Source: an uncultured Clostridia bacterium (lineage in GTDB: Bacteria > Bacillota > Clostridia > Christensenellales > Borkfalkiaceae). From it: a stretch of DNA of 55,312 nucleotides. Both the position numbers and the translations under genes were made by a program. Below the pieces are notes generated by a model. That model was not told the origin of the DNA, did no database searches, and saw only the letters and a list, made by a program, of their open reading frames with translations. Where the stretch lies: positions 1 through 55,312 of the forward strand of contig CANQOT010000010.1 in assembly GCA_947625555.1 (NCBI GenBank), read 5' to 3'. Shown here one piece after another: positions 9,505 through 17,617 of the stretch. How positions within the stretch are numbered: the stretch's first letter is position 1; each line of letters opens with the position of its first letter.

Positions 9505-10038
9505 ATGGACAAAAAAGAAGAAAAATGGTTGCAGGAAATTCGGGACAGCTTCATGGATGGCTTAGACGAGGAGGCGTTTGAGACGGAAGAGACCAGACAG
9601 CTCTATGCCGCAGGTCTCGAAGATACCGTTCTCGAATGTGCGGAGGACAAAAAGCGCTATGCTACGGAGTTTGAGAAGAACTCGCGAGCAAAGAACGCCC
9701 ACTGGCCCGAGAACTTGATCGACGATGTTTTCCGCCTCAAATGGGTGGAACTCAAGGACAGCGTCAACGGGGAGAGCGTTGAGGAAGTCCTCACGGGGCT
9801 GCTGGATACGCTCACCGAGCGCGAAAGCAAGATGATTGAATTGTTCTATAAGGAAGAAAAGGGGCTCATCGAGATCGCAGAGGAGTTCAACGTCTTTTAC
9901 CCCGAGATTTACAGTGTTCTGTGGAAGGCGCTCATCGCAATTCGACGTCGTCATCGCTCAAGGCGCCTTACACCTTACATTGCAAAATCGGAAGATGAGC
10001 CAGATCCGTATGCGTTCAACGACGACAAGGAGGATTGA
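9505..10038 (+). CDS. sigma-70 region 4-like HTH protein
   Basis: 177 residues, with start ATG at 9505 behind AAGGAGAAGG. Residues 1-85 are acidic and unrecognised. Residues 105-160 (LTERESKMIELFYKEEKGL, IEIAEEF, VLWKALIAIRRRHRSRRL) match the helix-turn-helix of sigma-70 region 4. There is no region 2, so it is unlikely to be a complete sigma factor. It may be a DNA-binding accessory protein or a positional regulator of the operon. The stop overlaps the Shine-Dalgarno site of the next gene, so translation is probably coupled. Function beyond DNA binding is unknown. Confidence 0.72.
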   Translation: MDKKEEKWLQEIRDSFMDGLDEEAFETEETRQLYAAGLEDTVLECAEDKKRYATEFEKNSRAKNAHWPENLIDDVFRLKWVELKDSVNGESVEEVLTGLLDTLTERESKMIELFYKEEKGLIEIAEEFNVFYPEIYSVLWKALIAIRRRHRSRRLTPYIAKSEDEPDPYAFNDDKED

Positions 10039-10040
10039 CC

Positions 10041-10655
10041 ATGAGGATGGTAGGTAATTTTGAAATTGAGAAATATGTTGTCACTGCAAGTCTGAAAGGC
10101 TATTTCGGAGACGAAGAGGAAGTCACGATCCCCGAGGGAGTGACGGATATCGCCAATGATGTCTTTAAACAGCGGGACAGGCTGAAAAAGGTGGCGATCC
10201 CCGAGGGCTTTATGTTTTTAGGTTCGCGAGTGTTTAACTGGTGTATAAACCTCGAAAGCGTAACGCTTCCGAGCACATTGAAACGCATCGGCAGCGAGTG
10301 TTTCTGCGGTTGCATCAGCTTAAAGGGGATCGTGATCCCCGACGGCGTCGAGACGATCGGCCCGGGCGCGTTTTGCGACTGCCTTGCGCTGCAAAAGGTG
10401 GATCTCCCCGCCGCGCTCCGCCACCTCAACGCGAATGTGTTTGCGCAGTGCCATGAACTGCATTCGATCGTCATTCCCGCGGGCCTTGAAACGATCGACG
10501 AGAAGGCATTCTTTGACGCGGGCGACAACGATCTGCACTTCACGATCGCAGAGGGAAACAAGAACTTCGCCGTAGAGAAGAGAAAGCTCATCGACGTCCG
10601 CACGGGCAAAGTGCTTTGGGCTCCCCCCGCTCTTTCCGCCGACGAGGAAGATTAA
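10041..10655 (+). CDS. BspA-like leucine-rich repeat protein (cytoplasmic)
   Basis: 204 residues. The ATG at 10041 lies 7 nt after AAGGAGG; an in-frame TTG at 10035 is less likely. It has about five BspA-like (LRR_5) units of roughly 23 residues, with recurring IPEGV..I..DVF, LPSTLKRIGSECF, IPDGVETIGPGAF and IPAGLETIDEKAF. There is no signal peptide or anchor, unlike the giant lipoproteins in this window that carry the same repeat, so it should stay in the cytoplasm and act as a protein-binding scaffold. The two flanking genes encode a DNA-binding protein and a nuclease, so it may bring operon products together; that is inference. Confidence 0.8.
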   Translation: MRMVGNFEIEKYVVTASLKGYFGDEEEVTIPEGVTDIANDVFKQRDRLKKVAIPEGFMFLGSRVFNWCINLESVTLPSTLKRIGSECFCGCISLKGIVIPDGVETIGPGAFCDCLALQKVDLPAALRHLNANVFAQCHELHSIVIPAGLETIDEKAFFDAGDNDLHFTIAEGNKNFAVEKRKLIDVRTGKVLWAPPALSADEED

Positions 10656-10704
10656 GGAACAATTTCGGCGCAAGCCGCTTGAAAAAACAATTAAGGAGAA
10701 AGGT

Positions 10705-12006
10705 ATGAGAAAAAAGACAGTAACCGAAGAAGAAAGGCAATGCGCGCTTCGGAATCAACTTTCAGATATGGCAAAAAGCGCGGAATTCATCAGGCTGCAA
10801 GAAATGCTTGAAGGCATAAACTTTTTTGAGCTTTGCGGCATGAATAACCAAGAGACCAAACACAGCTACTTTCTTTTGAATCTGTTCGATGTGAAAGGAA
10901 AGCACGGGTGGGGCGACGCATTCGCGCGAGAATTTTTCAAAAAGGCGAATCTACCACTTACGGATGCGTTTTATAAGGATTTGAAAACGGATTCAATTAG
11001 GCGCGAGTACCAATTTGCGAAAGGCGACGGTCAAGTTGACTTGCTTCTTTTTGCCGATCAAACAGTCGTTTTGATCGAAAACAAGGTGGATTCAACAGAA
11101 TCCGACAATCAACTTGCCAAATACGAGAACGGAATAGAGATAGATGAGCGCTTCAAGGACTATCAATTTCATCATATCTTTTTAACAAAAGCCGGACAGC
11201 CGCCTAAAACCGGTAAGAAAAAATGGATCCCCGTGAGTTATGGCGATGTCATAGACGCAATTCTCGAGGCGCAAAAACAAATGGGTAGCGGAAAAGAGGC
11301 GGAAGAATACAAAATCATCCTCGAACATTATATTAAACTTTTAAGGAGAAAAATTATCATGAATATCACCGATCTCGATAAGGAAACGAAAGCACTCTAT
11401 CTCCAATTGAAGAAGGATTTTCCCGAAGCAATTGATTTTTTGTCCAAACCGTTTGTAGAAGATAAATACATTATCATTCGGGAAAAAATTGCCGAGATTC
11501 TGCAACAGGAAGCCGCTCGGCGTGGATTAAAACTGAAAGGAAAGGGAGGGATCGTCGGAGACAAGGGCATACGGGTCCAATTTCAGACGCAAAAAATGGA
11601 TGAGATGATACATAAATTGTCACCTGATTCGGAGAATCCGATCATCTATGAATTCAGCAATGATTCGGATAAAAAAATAGAGGCATACGCATTTCGGCGC
11701 AAATTGAAAGAGCACATCTTCGCCCATTCCACGCTTCTCGATCTTTGCAGAAAGCATGAGGCAAGCGTAAATCACACGGTGAGAAGCGGAGAAGACTCAC
11801 ACGTTCTCGAATTGTGTGACAAAAAGGGAATTGAAATTAAGACTGTTTATGAGCAAATACTCTCGGCTTCAGAGGATACCGTAGCGTCGGGGGATAATTC
11901 TATATTGCGTGAATTCGTCAATTCCGTATTGAATGAAATTGAGGATATTGAAAATGACTTTGAGAGAAAAATTGATGCCCTTCTCAAAGGAGAACCTCAT
12001 GTCTAA
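10705..12006 (+). CDS. PD-(D/E)XK nuclease superfamily protein (PDDEXK_4-like)
   Basis: 433 residues; start ATG after TTAAGGAGAAAGG. Residues 45-75 (NFFELCG, ETKHSYFLLNLFD) and the nuclease core (GQVDLLLFADQ then VVLIENKVDS, with DNQLAKYENGI after it) match the PDDEXK_4 family. Asp of QVD and the E-x-K of IENK are the expected catalytic residues and all are present. The C-terminal half (from about residue 215) is an unrecognised partner domain. This family is common beside restriction and abortive-infection genes. The gene is visibly AT-richer than its neighbours and uses TTA codons they avoid, which suggests recent transfer. Its last 8 nt overlap the next start. Confidence 0.8.
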   Translation: MRKKTVTEEERQCALRNQLSDMAKSAEFIRLQEMLEGINFFELCGMNNQETKHSYFLLNLFDVKGKHGWGDAFAREFFKKANLPLTDAFYKDLKTDSIRREYQFAKGDGQVDLLLFADQTVVLIENKVDSTESDNQLAKYENGIEIDERFKDYQFHHIFLTKAGQPPKTGKKKWIPVSYGDVIDAILEAQKQMGSGKEAEEYKIILEHYIKLLRRKIIMNITDLDKETKALYLQLKKDFPEAIDFLSKPFVEDKYIIIREKIAEILQQEAARRGLKLKGKGGIVGDKGIRVQFQTQKMDEMIHKLSPDSENPIIYEFSNDSDKKIEAYAFRRKLKEHIFAHSTLLDLCRKHEASVNHTVRSGEDSHVLELCDKKGIEIKTVYEQILSASEDTVASGDNSILREFVNSVLNEIEDIENDFERKIDALLKGEPHV

Positions 12007-12949
12007 AACATTTTTGGAAGCAATCTCCTCCGCGATCGCGGAGGAGAAGGGATCGTTTACGTCAAAGATCCTCTACGATATGTGCGATGAGCGGCTTCAC
12101 CCGTGGGGCGGGAAAGGGCAGCTCAAAGACAAACTCCGCATCGTCTGCGGGGTGTATGGGCTCAACCTCCGCGAAAACTATCTTTGCTATGCCTCGGAGA
12201 ACGGGCGGGCACTCCACAGAAGCATCAACGTCGAGGCGGCGATCGCGGACATGGTTATGGGAAATTCCGTCTACGGGCCCTTCGTGGAAAGGGTCGCGGC
12301 ACACAAAGAAACGTATGCTTTCGACGGAAGCGCGGGCGACATGGCGCTCCTTCAAAGGAGCGGCCGTCTTGTCTTTGAACTGAACGATATCCTCTGCAAC
12401 GCGGTCACATCTTACGACAAGCTCTATCATCAGCCCGAGCGCGACAGAGGCAACTTTTATGCGCTCTCTGCGCGACTGTTGCACCTTCATCGCCCCGATG
12501 CGGTATTCCCCTACGGCAAGGCGATCCGCGAGGGCATGATGCACTTCCGCAACGCCAACGGCTGTCGGCTCGGGGAAGCTGTGCTCGAAGGCGAGGACAA
12601 AAGCGAAATCAAGGCGGCATTTTACGAAGCGTTTGCGGGGCTCGGCGCGCTTACCGAAGGAAGGCCCGACCTCTCGCCCGAATGGATGTATCTCTCGGCG
12701 ACGGCGCTTTCGTATGCGCTCTGCCGCTATTTCACGGCGCACGGCGTTTCGTTTGAGGGGATCTATCCGACTGCCCTCGCCGCCGCGGTCATCGAAAAAC
12801 TACAACGGGTACTGACGGGCGAAGAGATCGAGAAAATCGCAGAACGCATCAAATACGGTACGCCCATCGAGGAGGCGCGGCTGTATTGCCGCGACGCGGT
12901 GGAGTTTGAGCAGGTGTTTGCGGCATTCTGTGCCCGCAATCAAAAATAA
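11999..12949 (+). CDS. unknown protein, operon gene 6
   Basis: 316 residues. The ATG at 11999 follows AAAGGAG inside the end of the nuclease gene, with 8 nt of overlap, so the two are translationally coupled. I do not recognise the family. The N-terminus (residues 1-70, MSKTFLEAISSAIAEEKGSF then ILYDMCDERLHPW) resembles a small helical, possibly winged-helix fold. The middle has SVYGPFVERVAAHKETYAF. The C-terminus is mostly helical and ends with an Ala-rich pair of helices. There is no signal peptide and no membrane segment, so it is cytoplasmic. Codon use returns to the GC-rich norm, unlike the overlapping nuclease gene. Confidence 0.75.
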   Translation: MSKTFLEAISSAIAEEKGSFTSKILYDMCDERLHPWGGKGQLKDKLRIVCGVYGLNLRENYLCYASENGRALHRSINVEAAIADMVMGNSVYGPFVERVAAHKETYAFDGSAGDMALLQRSGRLVFELNDILCNAVTSYDKLYHQPERDRGNFYALSARLLHLHRPDAVFPYGKAIREGMMHFRNANGCRLGEAVLEGEDKSEIKAAFYEAFAGLGALTEGRPDLSPEWMYLSATALSYALCRYFTAHGVSFEGIYPTALAAAVIEKLQRVLTGEEIEKIAERIKYGTPIEEARLYCRDAVEFEQVFAAFCARNQK

Positions 12950-12950
12950 T

Positions 12951-14057
12951 ATGGACTTCACAAAATTTCTCAACTCAAAGGATATTGCAACCTATCTCCG
13001 CCGGATCCGCTATGAATTTACGCCCGAGCAGGCGATGTATGTCGTCCACGCGGCGGCGGAGATCCCTCTCCCCGAGCGGCATGCCGCATACGAGGAACTG
13101 ATAGAAATGTACCCCCACCATGCTTTGCGTGAGCGGCGGCAGGGGGTGTTCAAGGGGCAGACGGTCGCCTCCTTCCTCCGCACCTATATGCAAAAAGAAA
13201 ACGCACTCCTTGCCGAGTTCAAGCGCGAAGGAGACGACGCCATCTGCACCTACGACTACTTTTCCAATGAAGATGATGCTTGGTATCAGGACGGGTACGG
13301 GCATCACCCCGTGTATCGCAATTTTTCCGAGGCTTTAGGCGACGCGCAAGCGGAAAATGAGGATGGAAATATCGCAAAGATCACCGTCACGAAGCGGTAT
13401 TTTTCGGGCAGGACGATCGAGGCGACCCTGCTCCCCGACGGCACTTATCTGAAGATAGACGAGATCGGCGGCGAACGCGACGAGGCGTTCCTGCACGCCT
13501 TCGATTGGATGTGGGTCAAGATCCCCACGCCCTTCAAGTTCGGCGATATCCTTGCGCCCGTTCTCACAAACAAATGGGACCATCGCACAACAGACGGCTC
13601 TATCAAGGGGCTGGTCGTCCTTACGGGTATGTCGACTTGGGGCAGTAAAGAGCTGAAAAAGAACGGCTTCCGCAATACCAAGACGCCCAATTATACCCTA
13701 AGGGGACAAAATTTTGCCCTCTGCGACCATTTAATTGAGAAACATGAGGAATACGGCGATGATTCGGATATGATCCTCTGCGGCTACTTTCTCGACGAAG
13801 CCGATCTCTGCTATGACCATACGCTCGGCATAGAACAAGGCTATCTGAACTATGAGCGCTTTCGCGGCGAACTCAAGGGGCATGACAGAATGCTTCGTTC
13901 CCTTTCCAATTTCCTCAAAGGCGAGCTCGAATTGGAGCTCATGCTTAAAGCGCACCGTCTCATCTGCGCCGAGGAAGAGTGCCGCGCGAAGAAGTCTTTC
14001 CTCGACCTCTATACCGACGAAGGCCTCACCCTCGCCGGCATGCAAAGTAAAAAATAA
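12951..14057 (+). CDS. unknown protein, operon gene 7
   Basis: 368 residues. The ATG at 12951 lies 1 nt after the preceding stop; no clear Shine-Dalgarno site is seen, so it probably depends on coupling. I do not recognise the family. It starts with a helical segment (NSKDIATYLRRIRYEF, PEQAMYVVHAAAEI) and a segment rich in acidic and aromatic residues (YDYFSNEDDAWYQDGYG). The beta-rich middle (KITVTKRYFSGRTIEATLL) includes WMWVKIPTPFKFGDIL and VLTGMSTW. The latter pattern recalls SH3-like or bridging domains in other clostridial hypothetical proteins, but I would not assign it. No signal peptide is present. Confidence 0.72.
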   Translation: MDFTKFLNSKDIATYLRRIRYEFTPEQAMYVVHAAAEIPLPERHAAYEELIEMYPHHALRERRQGVFKGQTVASFLRTYMQKENALLAEFKREGDDAICTYDYFSNEDDAWYQDGYGHHPVYRNFSEALGDAQAENEDGNIAKITVTKRYFSGRTIEATLLPDGTYLKIDEIGGERDEAFLHAFDWMWVKIPTPFKFGDILAPVLTNKWDHRTTDGSIKGLVVLTGMSTWGSKELKKNGFRNTKTPNYTLRGQNFALCDHLIEKHEEYGDDSDMILCGYFLDEADLCYDHTLGIEQGYLNYERFRGELKGHDRMLRSLSNFLKGELELELMLKAHRLICAEEECRAKKSFLDLYTDEGLTLAGMQSKK

Positions 14058-14074
14058 CGAAAAATACAGACATC

Positions 14075-14968
14075 ATGAAACACAGAGTATTTCTATCCGT
14101 CGAGGACAATGCCAAAAAGAACAAGCCCGATAGGATCCTCGCCGTGGACGAGACGGGCGAGCACCTGTTTTGCTATGAAGTGGACAACCGCGGAAAGGAA
14201 GACTATGAAGAACAATTCGTAAATGACAGAACGCATTCCCCCGCGGCCGTCGCCTTTGCGGCGTTCGAGCGCTTCTGCAAGCAAGAGTGCGGGATAAAGG
14301 ACTGCAACGACGAAGTGATTCTCGCCGAATACAAAAACATCCCGATGAAAACCCTCGCCGACTATGTCGAATTTCGGTTGGGCGGCGCGGACTGGGTGTA
14401 TGTGTGGGAGATCGGGTTCGAGTACCGCTTTGAGACGGCACATCTCGAACATCCCATGAGCTTCAAAGAATTCCGTAAGGTCCATACGGCGGGACTGAAA
14501 GAGCCCTACGCCACCCGCGCCCTCTATGCAAAGTACAGAGAACTCATTCACAAGGACGCCTACACGGAGGAAGAACTCGACCGCATGGAAAAAGCGATCT
14601 TCTCCCGCCTCGATACGGTTTACCGCCGTCGGCGCAGCAGGCTGGATCCGAGCATTTACATTTCCGACACCTGCGCCGCGATCTACAGGGGCGACCAAGC
14701 ACGTTTTCGCCGCGTTGTGGAGAGGATTGTCGCCGATTACGCAAAAAGGCGTTCCAAACGAAAAAGTCGGGCGCTGGAAGGCATAATCGAATTCATTGCC
14801 GACAGCATCTATTGCGAAGGAGAGATCGATTTCGCCTCGCTCGATGAGGAAGAAAAGAAACCGCCACTCGAACGGAAGGAGTATTCGATCTTCGCGGCGC
14901 TCTCCTCCGAAGCCTTACGGACGGTCAAACCCATCATCGAAGAATTGGGAAAGAGGACATCATCATGA
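14075..14968 (+). CDS. unknown protein, tandem paralogue A
   Basis: 297 residues, not recognised. It is paralogous along its full length to the next gene: shared blocks include AFAAFERFCK, KDCNDEVI, the R-FETAHLE motif, YAKYRE/YQKYRE with IHKD, ELDRMEK then IFS-LDT-YRRR, and KKPPLERKEYS near the end. Several conserved acidic, His and Cys residues would be worth testing as functional sites. There is no signal peptide. A basic stretch (KRRSKRKSR, near residue 230) could bind nucleic acid. The start has no good Shine-Dalgarno site. The stop overlaps the next start as ATGA. Confidence 0.75.
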   Translation: MKHRVFLSVEDNAKKNKPDRILAVDETGEHLFCYEVDNRGKEDYEEQFVNDRTHSPAAVAFAAFERFCKQECGIKDCNDEVILAEYKNIPMKTLADYVEFRLGGADWVYVWEIGFEYRFETAHLEHPMSFKEFRKVHTAGLKEPYATRALYAKYRELIHKDAYTEEELDRMEKAIFSRLDTVYRRRRSRLDPSIYISDTCAAIYRGDQARFRRVVERIVADYAKRRSKRKSRALEGIIEFIADSIYCEGEIDFASLDEEEKKPPLERKEYSIFAALSSEALRTVKPIIEELGKRTSS

Positions 14969-15846
14969 AGCACTGTGTATTTGCATACGTTGAGGACAAC
15001 TCCAAGAGGGGCAAGCCGAGCGCGATCCTCGGCTTGGACGAGACGGGCGAGCGTGAGTTTCGCGCGGAAGTTCCGAGCGACGGAACGGACTACTTGGAGG
15101 AGATCATCGAGAGAAGAAGCGATTCCCCTGCGGCCATTGCCTTTGCGGCGTTCGAGCGCTTTTGCAAGGAAGAATGCGGCTTGAAAGATTGCAACGACGA
15201 GGTGATTTTCTCGGAGGGAGAGAACATTGCGCCGCATACCCTCGCCGAATATGTCGATTTTCGGCTCGGTTGCGTTGATTGGGCGGTCGTAAAATATATC
15301 GATTTCGACTACCGCTTTGAGACGGCACACCTCGAGGACCCGTCGCCCTTCATCCATTTTTGGGTAGGAACGGGGCTGGGTATGCCCGAGCCCTACGCCG
15401 TGCACCGCGTCTATCAAAAATACAGGGAGTACATCCATAAGGATTCCTATACCGAGAATGAACTCGACCGCATGGAGAAATACATTTTTTCCCACCTCGA
15501 CACGATCTATCGCCGCCGCGGCGGATACGATGCGATTTGGCATATCGCCTATCCCTGCGCCGCGATCTACAGAAGTGACAAACCGCGTTTTCTGCATGTT
15601 GTGGAGAAAATCGTCGCCGATTATCCGAGAAGACGGCGGCAAAAGAAGCGGGGACGCCTGCGCGAGCTCCTTTTCGATATCTCCGAGCTTATATTCTACG
15701 AAGGAGAGGTCGATTTCACTTTGCTCGACAAGGAAGAAAAGAAGCCGCCGCTCGAGCGGAAGGAGTATTCGGTTTTTGCCTCTCTCTCCCCCGAAGCCCT
15801 GCCCCTTGTAAAAGAGCTTATTGAAGAAAACGAAGATCGGAAATAA
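14965..15846 (+). CDS. unknown protein, tandem paralogue B
   Basis: 293 residues, a diverged copy of the preceding gene, by eye about half identical. The start overlaps the previous stop by 4 nt (ATGA) and follows AGAGG. The copy keeps the basic patch (RRRRQKKRGR) and the acidic C-terminal motif followed by KKPPLERKEYS, but differs in the loop after YRRR. Retention of both copies in overlapping frames suggests that they form a heteromer or recognise different targets. No known domain is recognised. Confidence 0.75.
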   Translation: MKHCVFAYVEDNSKRGKPSAILGLDETGEREFRAEVPSDGTDYLEEIIERRSDSPAAIAFAAFERFCKEECGLKDCNDEVIFSEGENIAPHTLAEYVDFRLGCVDWAVVKYIDFDYRFETAHLEDPSPFIHFWVGTGLGMPEPYAVHRVYQKYREYIHKDSYTENELDRMEKYIFSHLDTIYRRRGGYDAIWHIAYPCAAIYRSDKPRFLHVVEKIVADYPRRRRQKKRGRLRELLFDISELIFYEGEVDFTLLDKEEKKPPLERKEYSVFASLSPEALPLVKELIEENEDRK

Positions 15847-15849
15847 AGT

Positions 15850-16326
15850 ATGGACTCACGTATTTTGTTTTTGGACTACGACGGCGTCGTCAACACGCCG
15901 ATGTGGAATGAGAAAGGGACGAAGGTCTCTTACGGCTTCCCGCAGGATGGGAAAGTCAACAACTTTCAGGCGGTGCAGTGGGTCTCCGAGTTCTGCCAAA
16001 AGTGCAAGTTCGATCTCGTTATCACGAGTTCCTGGCGGGAAGAGAGAAATTATCGGGAATGCCTCACGGGCGGCGGCTTACGGGAAAATATCGTCATTGC
16101 GGGCGCGCTTCCCATCGATGAGACAAAGTCGCGCGGGGAACTCATCCGCAACCATCTCCTTTCTCACCCCGAAATCAAGTATTACATCATCGCGGACGAT
16201 GAGGAGGACCTCCTTCCCGAGCAGCTTCCGCATCTTATCAAAACGAACGCATCCTACGGCTTTTTGGAACCCGAATACAAACGGTGCATCCAACTTTACA
16301 TGAAGTTTAAGAGCGGGATGCGGTAA
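15850..16326 (+). CDS. HAD-fold protein, RNA-repair-associated (SAK) type
   Basis: 158 residues. FLDYDGVVNTP (residues 7-17) is the HAD nucleophile motif DxDG, VITSSWRE (about 58-65) supplies motif II, and YIIADDEED (about 110-118) the C-terminal acidic motif. The short cap-less form with the W and SSWR pattern matches the HAD domain described in Swiss-army-knife RNA-repair proteins. Such domains are predicted phosphatases acting on RNA or nucleotide ends. It is the last gene of the operon, 3 nt after the paralogue pair, and is followed by a terminator. The general HAD call is firm; the RNA-repair link rests on family resemblance. Confidence 0.8.
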   Translation: MDSRILFLDYDGVVNTPMWNEKGTKVSYGFPQDGKVNNFQAVQWVSEFCQKCKFDLVITSSWREERNYRECLTGGGLRENIVIAGALPIDETKSRGELIRNHLLSHPEIKYYIIADDEEDLLPEQLPHLIKTNASYGFLEPEYKRCIQLYMKFKSGMR

Positions 16327-16359
16327 GGATTATTATAATATATACTCAATGAAAGCAAG

Positions 16360-16388
16360 AACAGCGAAGAGATTTCTCCTCGCTGTTT
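16360..16388 (+). terminator. terminator of the WYL-led operon
   Basis: AACAGCGA (16360-16367) pairs with TCGCTGTT (16380-16387), with a partly paired GAG/CTC inside and TTTT after it. It lies between the converging plus operon and the minus gap gene and may work both ways. Confidence 0.75.
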
Positions 16389-16427
16389 TCGTTGCCATTC
16401 GAAAGTGTATTCCGATATTGTTCTTTT

Positions 16428-17453
16428 TTATTTAAGTTCGGCGAAGTACTTGATCGTACGCACCATCTGCGAGGTGTAGCTGTTCTCGTTATCGTACCAA
16501 GCGACGACCTGCACCTGATAGGTATCGTCGTCGATCTTCGTCACCATCGTCTGCGTCGCATCGAAGAGCGAACCGTAGGTGATGCCGATGATATCCGAGG
16601 AGACGAGCTGTTCTTCGGTGTAGCCGAAGGAAGCGGAAGCCGCCGCCTTCATGGCCGCATTGATGCTATCCTTGGTGATATCCTTGCCCTTGACGACGGC
16701 GACGAGGATGGTCGTGGAGCCGGTGGGCACGGGAACGCGCTGTGCGCTACCGATGAGCTTGCCGTTGAGGGCGGGAATGACGAGGCCGATCGCCTTGGCC
16801 GCGCCCGTCGAGTTGGGAACGATGTTGACGGCGGCCGCTCTTGCACGGCGAAGATCTCCCTTGCGGTGAGGTCCGTCCAAAACCATCTGGTCGCCCGTGA
16901 AGGCGTGGACGGTCGTCATGATGCCCGAGACGATGGGATAGGTGTTATTGAGGGCATTCGCCATGGGGGCGAGGCAGTTGGTGGTGCAGCTCGCCGCGGA
17001 GATGATGGTATCCTGCGCCGTGAGGGTCTTTTCGTTGACGCCATAGACGATGGTAGGCAGATCGTTGCCCGCGGGAGCGGAGATGACGACCTTCTTTGCG
17101 CCTGCGTCGATGTGCGCCTGCGACTTCGCCTTCGAGGTGTAGAAGCCCGTGCACTCCAAGACGACGTCGACGTCGAGTTCCTTCCAAGGAAGGTTGACGG
17201 CGTCCTTTTCCTTATAGATGCGGATGGTGGTCCCGTCGACGGTGAGGGTCCCCTCTTCGTCGTTCGCGGAGACCTTATCCGCCAAGGCATACCTGCCCTG
17301 CGCGCTGTCGTACTTCAAGAGATGTGCGAGCATGGTGGGGCTCGTGAGGTCGTTGATCGCGACGATCTCGTAGCCCTTCGCCTGGAACATTTGGCGGAAC
17401 GCGAGGCGGCCGATGCGGCCGAATCCGTTGATCGCAACTTTTACGTTTGCCAT
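16428..17453 (-). CDS. gap: glyceraldehyde-3-phosphate dehydrogenase
   Basis: 341 residues, full length for the family. It converts glyceraldehyde 3-phosphate, NAD+ and phosphate to 1,3-bisphosphoglycerate in glycolysis, in the cytoplasm. INGFGRIGR at the N-terminus binds [15 protein letters not shown] carries the catalytic cysteine, followed by [11 protein letters not shown] with the catalytic histidine, and [13 protein letters not shown] closes the C-terminus. The ATG at 17453 follows GGAGGAA; a longer upstream reading is rejected. The start is supported by a promoter with a 17-bp spacer and a leader of about 50 nt containing the hairpin GGCGC-GTAT-GCGCC (17480-17493). It stands alone, not with pgk or tpi. 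Confidence 0.97.
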   Translation of the reverse strand: MANVKVAINGFGRIGRLAFRQMFQAKGYEIVAINDLTSPTMLAHLLKYDSAQGRYALADKVSANDEEGTLTVDGTTIRIYKEKDAVNLPWKELDVDVVLECTGFYTSKAKSQAHIDAGAKKVVISAPAGNDLPTIVYGVNEKTLTAQDTIISAASCTTNCLAPMANALNNTYPIVSGIMTTVHAFTGDQMVLDGPHRKGDLRRARAAAVNIVPNSTGAAKAIGLVIPALNGKLIGSAQRVPVPTGSTTILVAVVKGKDITKDSINAAMKAAASASFGYTEEQLVSSDIIGITYGSLFDATQTMVTKIDDDTYQVQVVAWYDNENSYTSQMVRTIKYFAELK

Positions 17454-17508
17454 TGGTAGTATTCCTCCATATTGATGTCGGCGCGTATGCGCCCTGATTT
17501 CAGTGTTC

Positions 17509-17537
17509 ATTATAGCACGCTTTTTATGCCCCGTCAA
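17509..17537 (-). promoter_or_regulatory. promoter of gap
   Basis: On the minus strand, TTGACG (17537-17532), 17 bp, then TATAAT (17514-17509). The spacer and flanks resemble the ktrB promoter (TCATTTGAC, TGCTATAAT). Confidence 0.88.
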
Positions 17538-17576
17538 ATGATTTTTCCCAAATTTTCCAAGCCCATGCCCACAGAA

Positions 17577-17603
17577 AAAGAGCGGACAGACCGTCCGCTC
17601 TTT
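17577..17603 (-). terminator. terminator of giant lipoprotein 1
   Basis: An 11-bp perfect stem, AAAGAGCGGAC / GTCCGCTCTTT, with a 5-nt loop and a T-run on the minus strand, 15 bp after the lipoprotein stop and upstream of the gap promoter. Confidence 0.88.
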
Positions 17604-17617
17604 CTGAATTTTTTGCA

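Noticed and set aside
10035-10040. TTG start for the leucine-rich protein
   Set aside because: The ATG at 10041 has better spacing to AAGGAGG.
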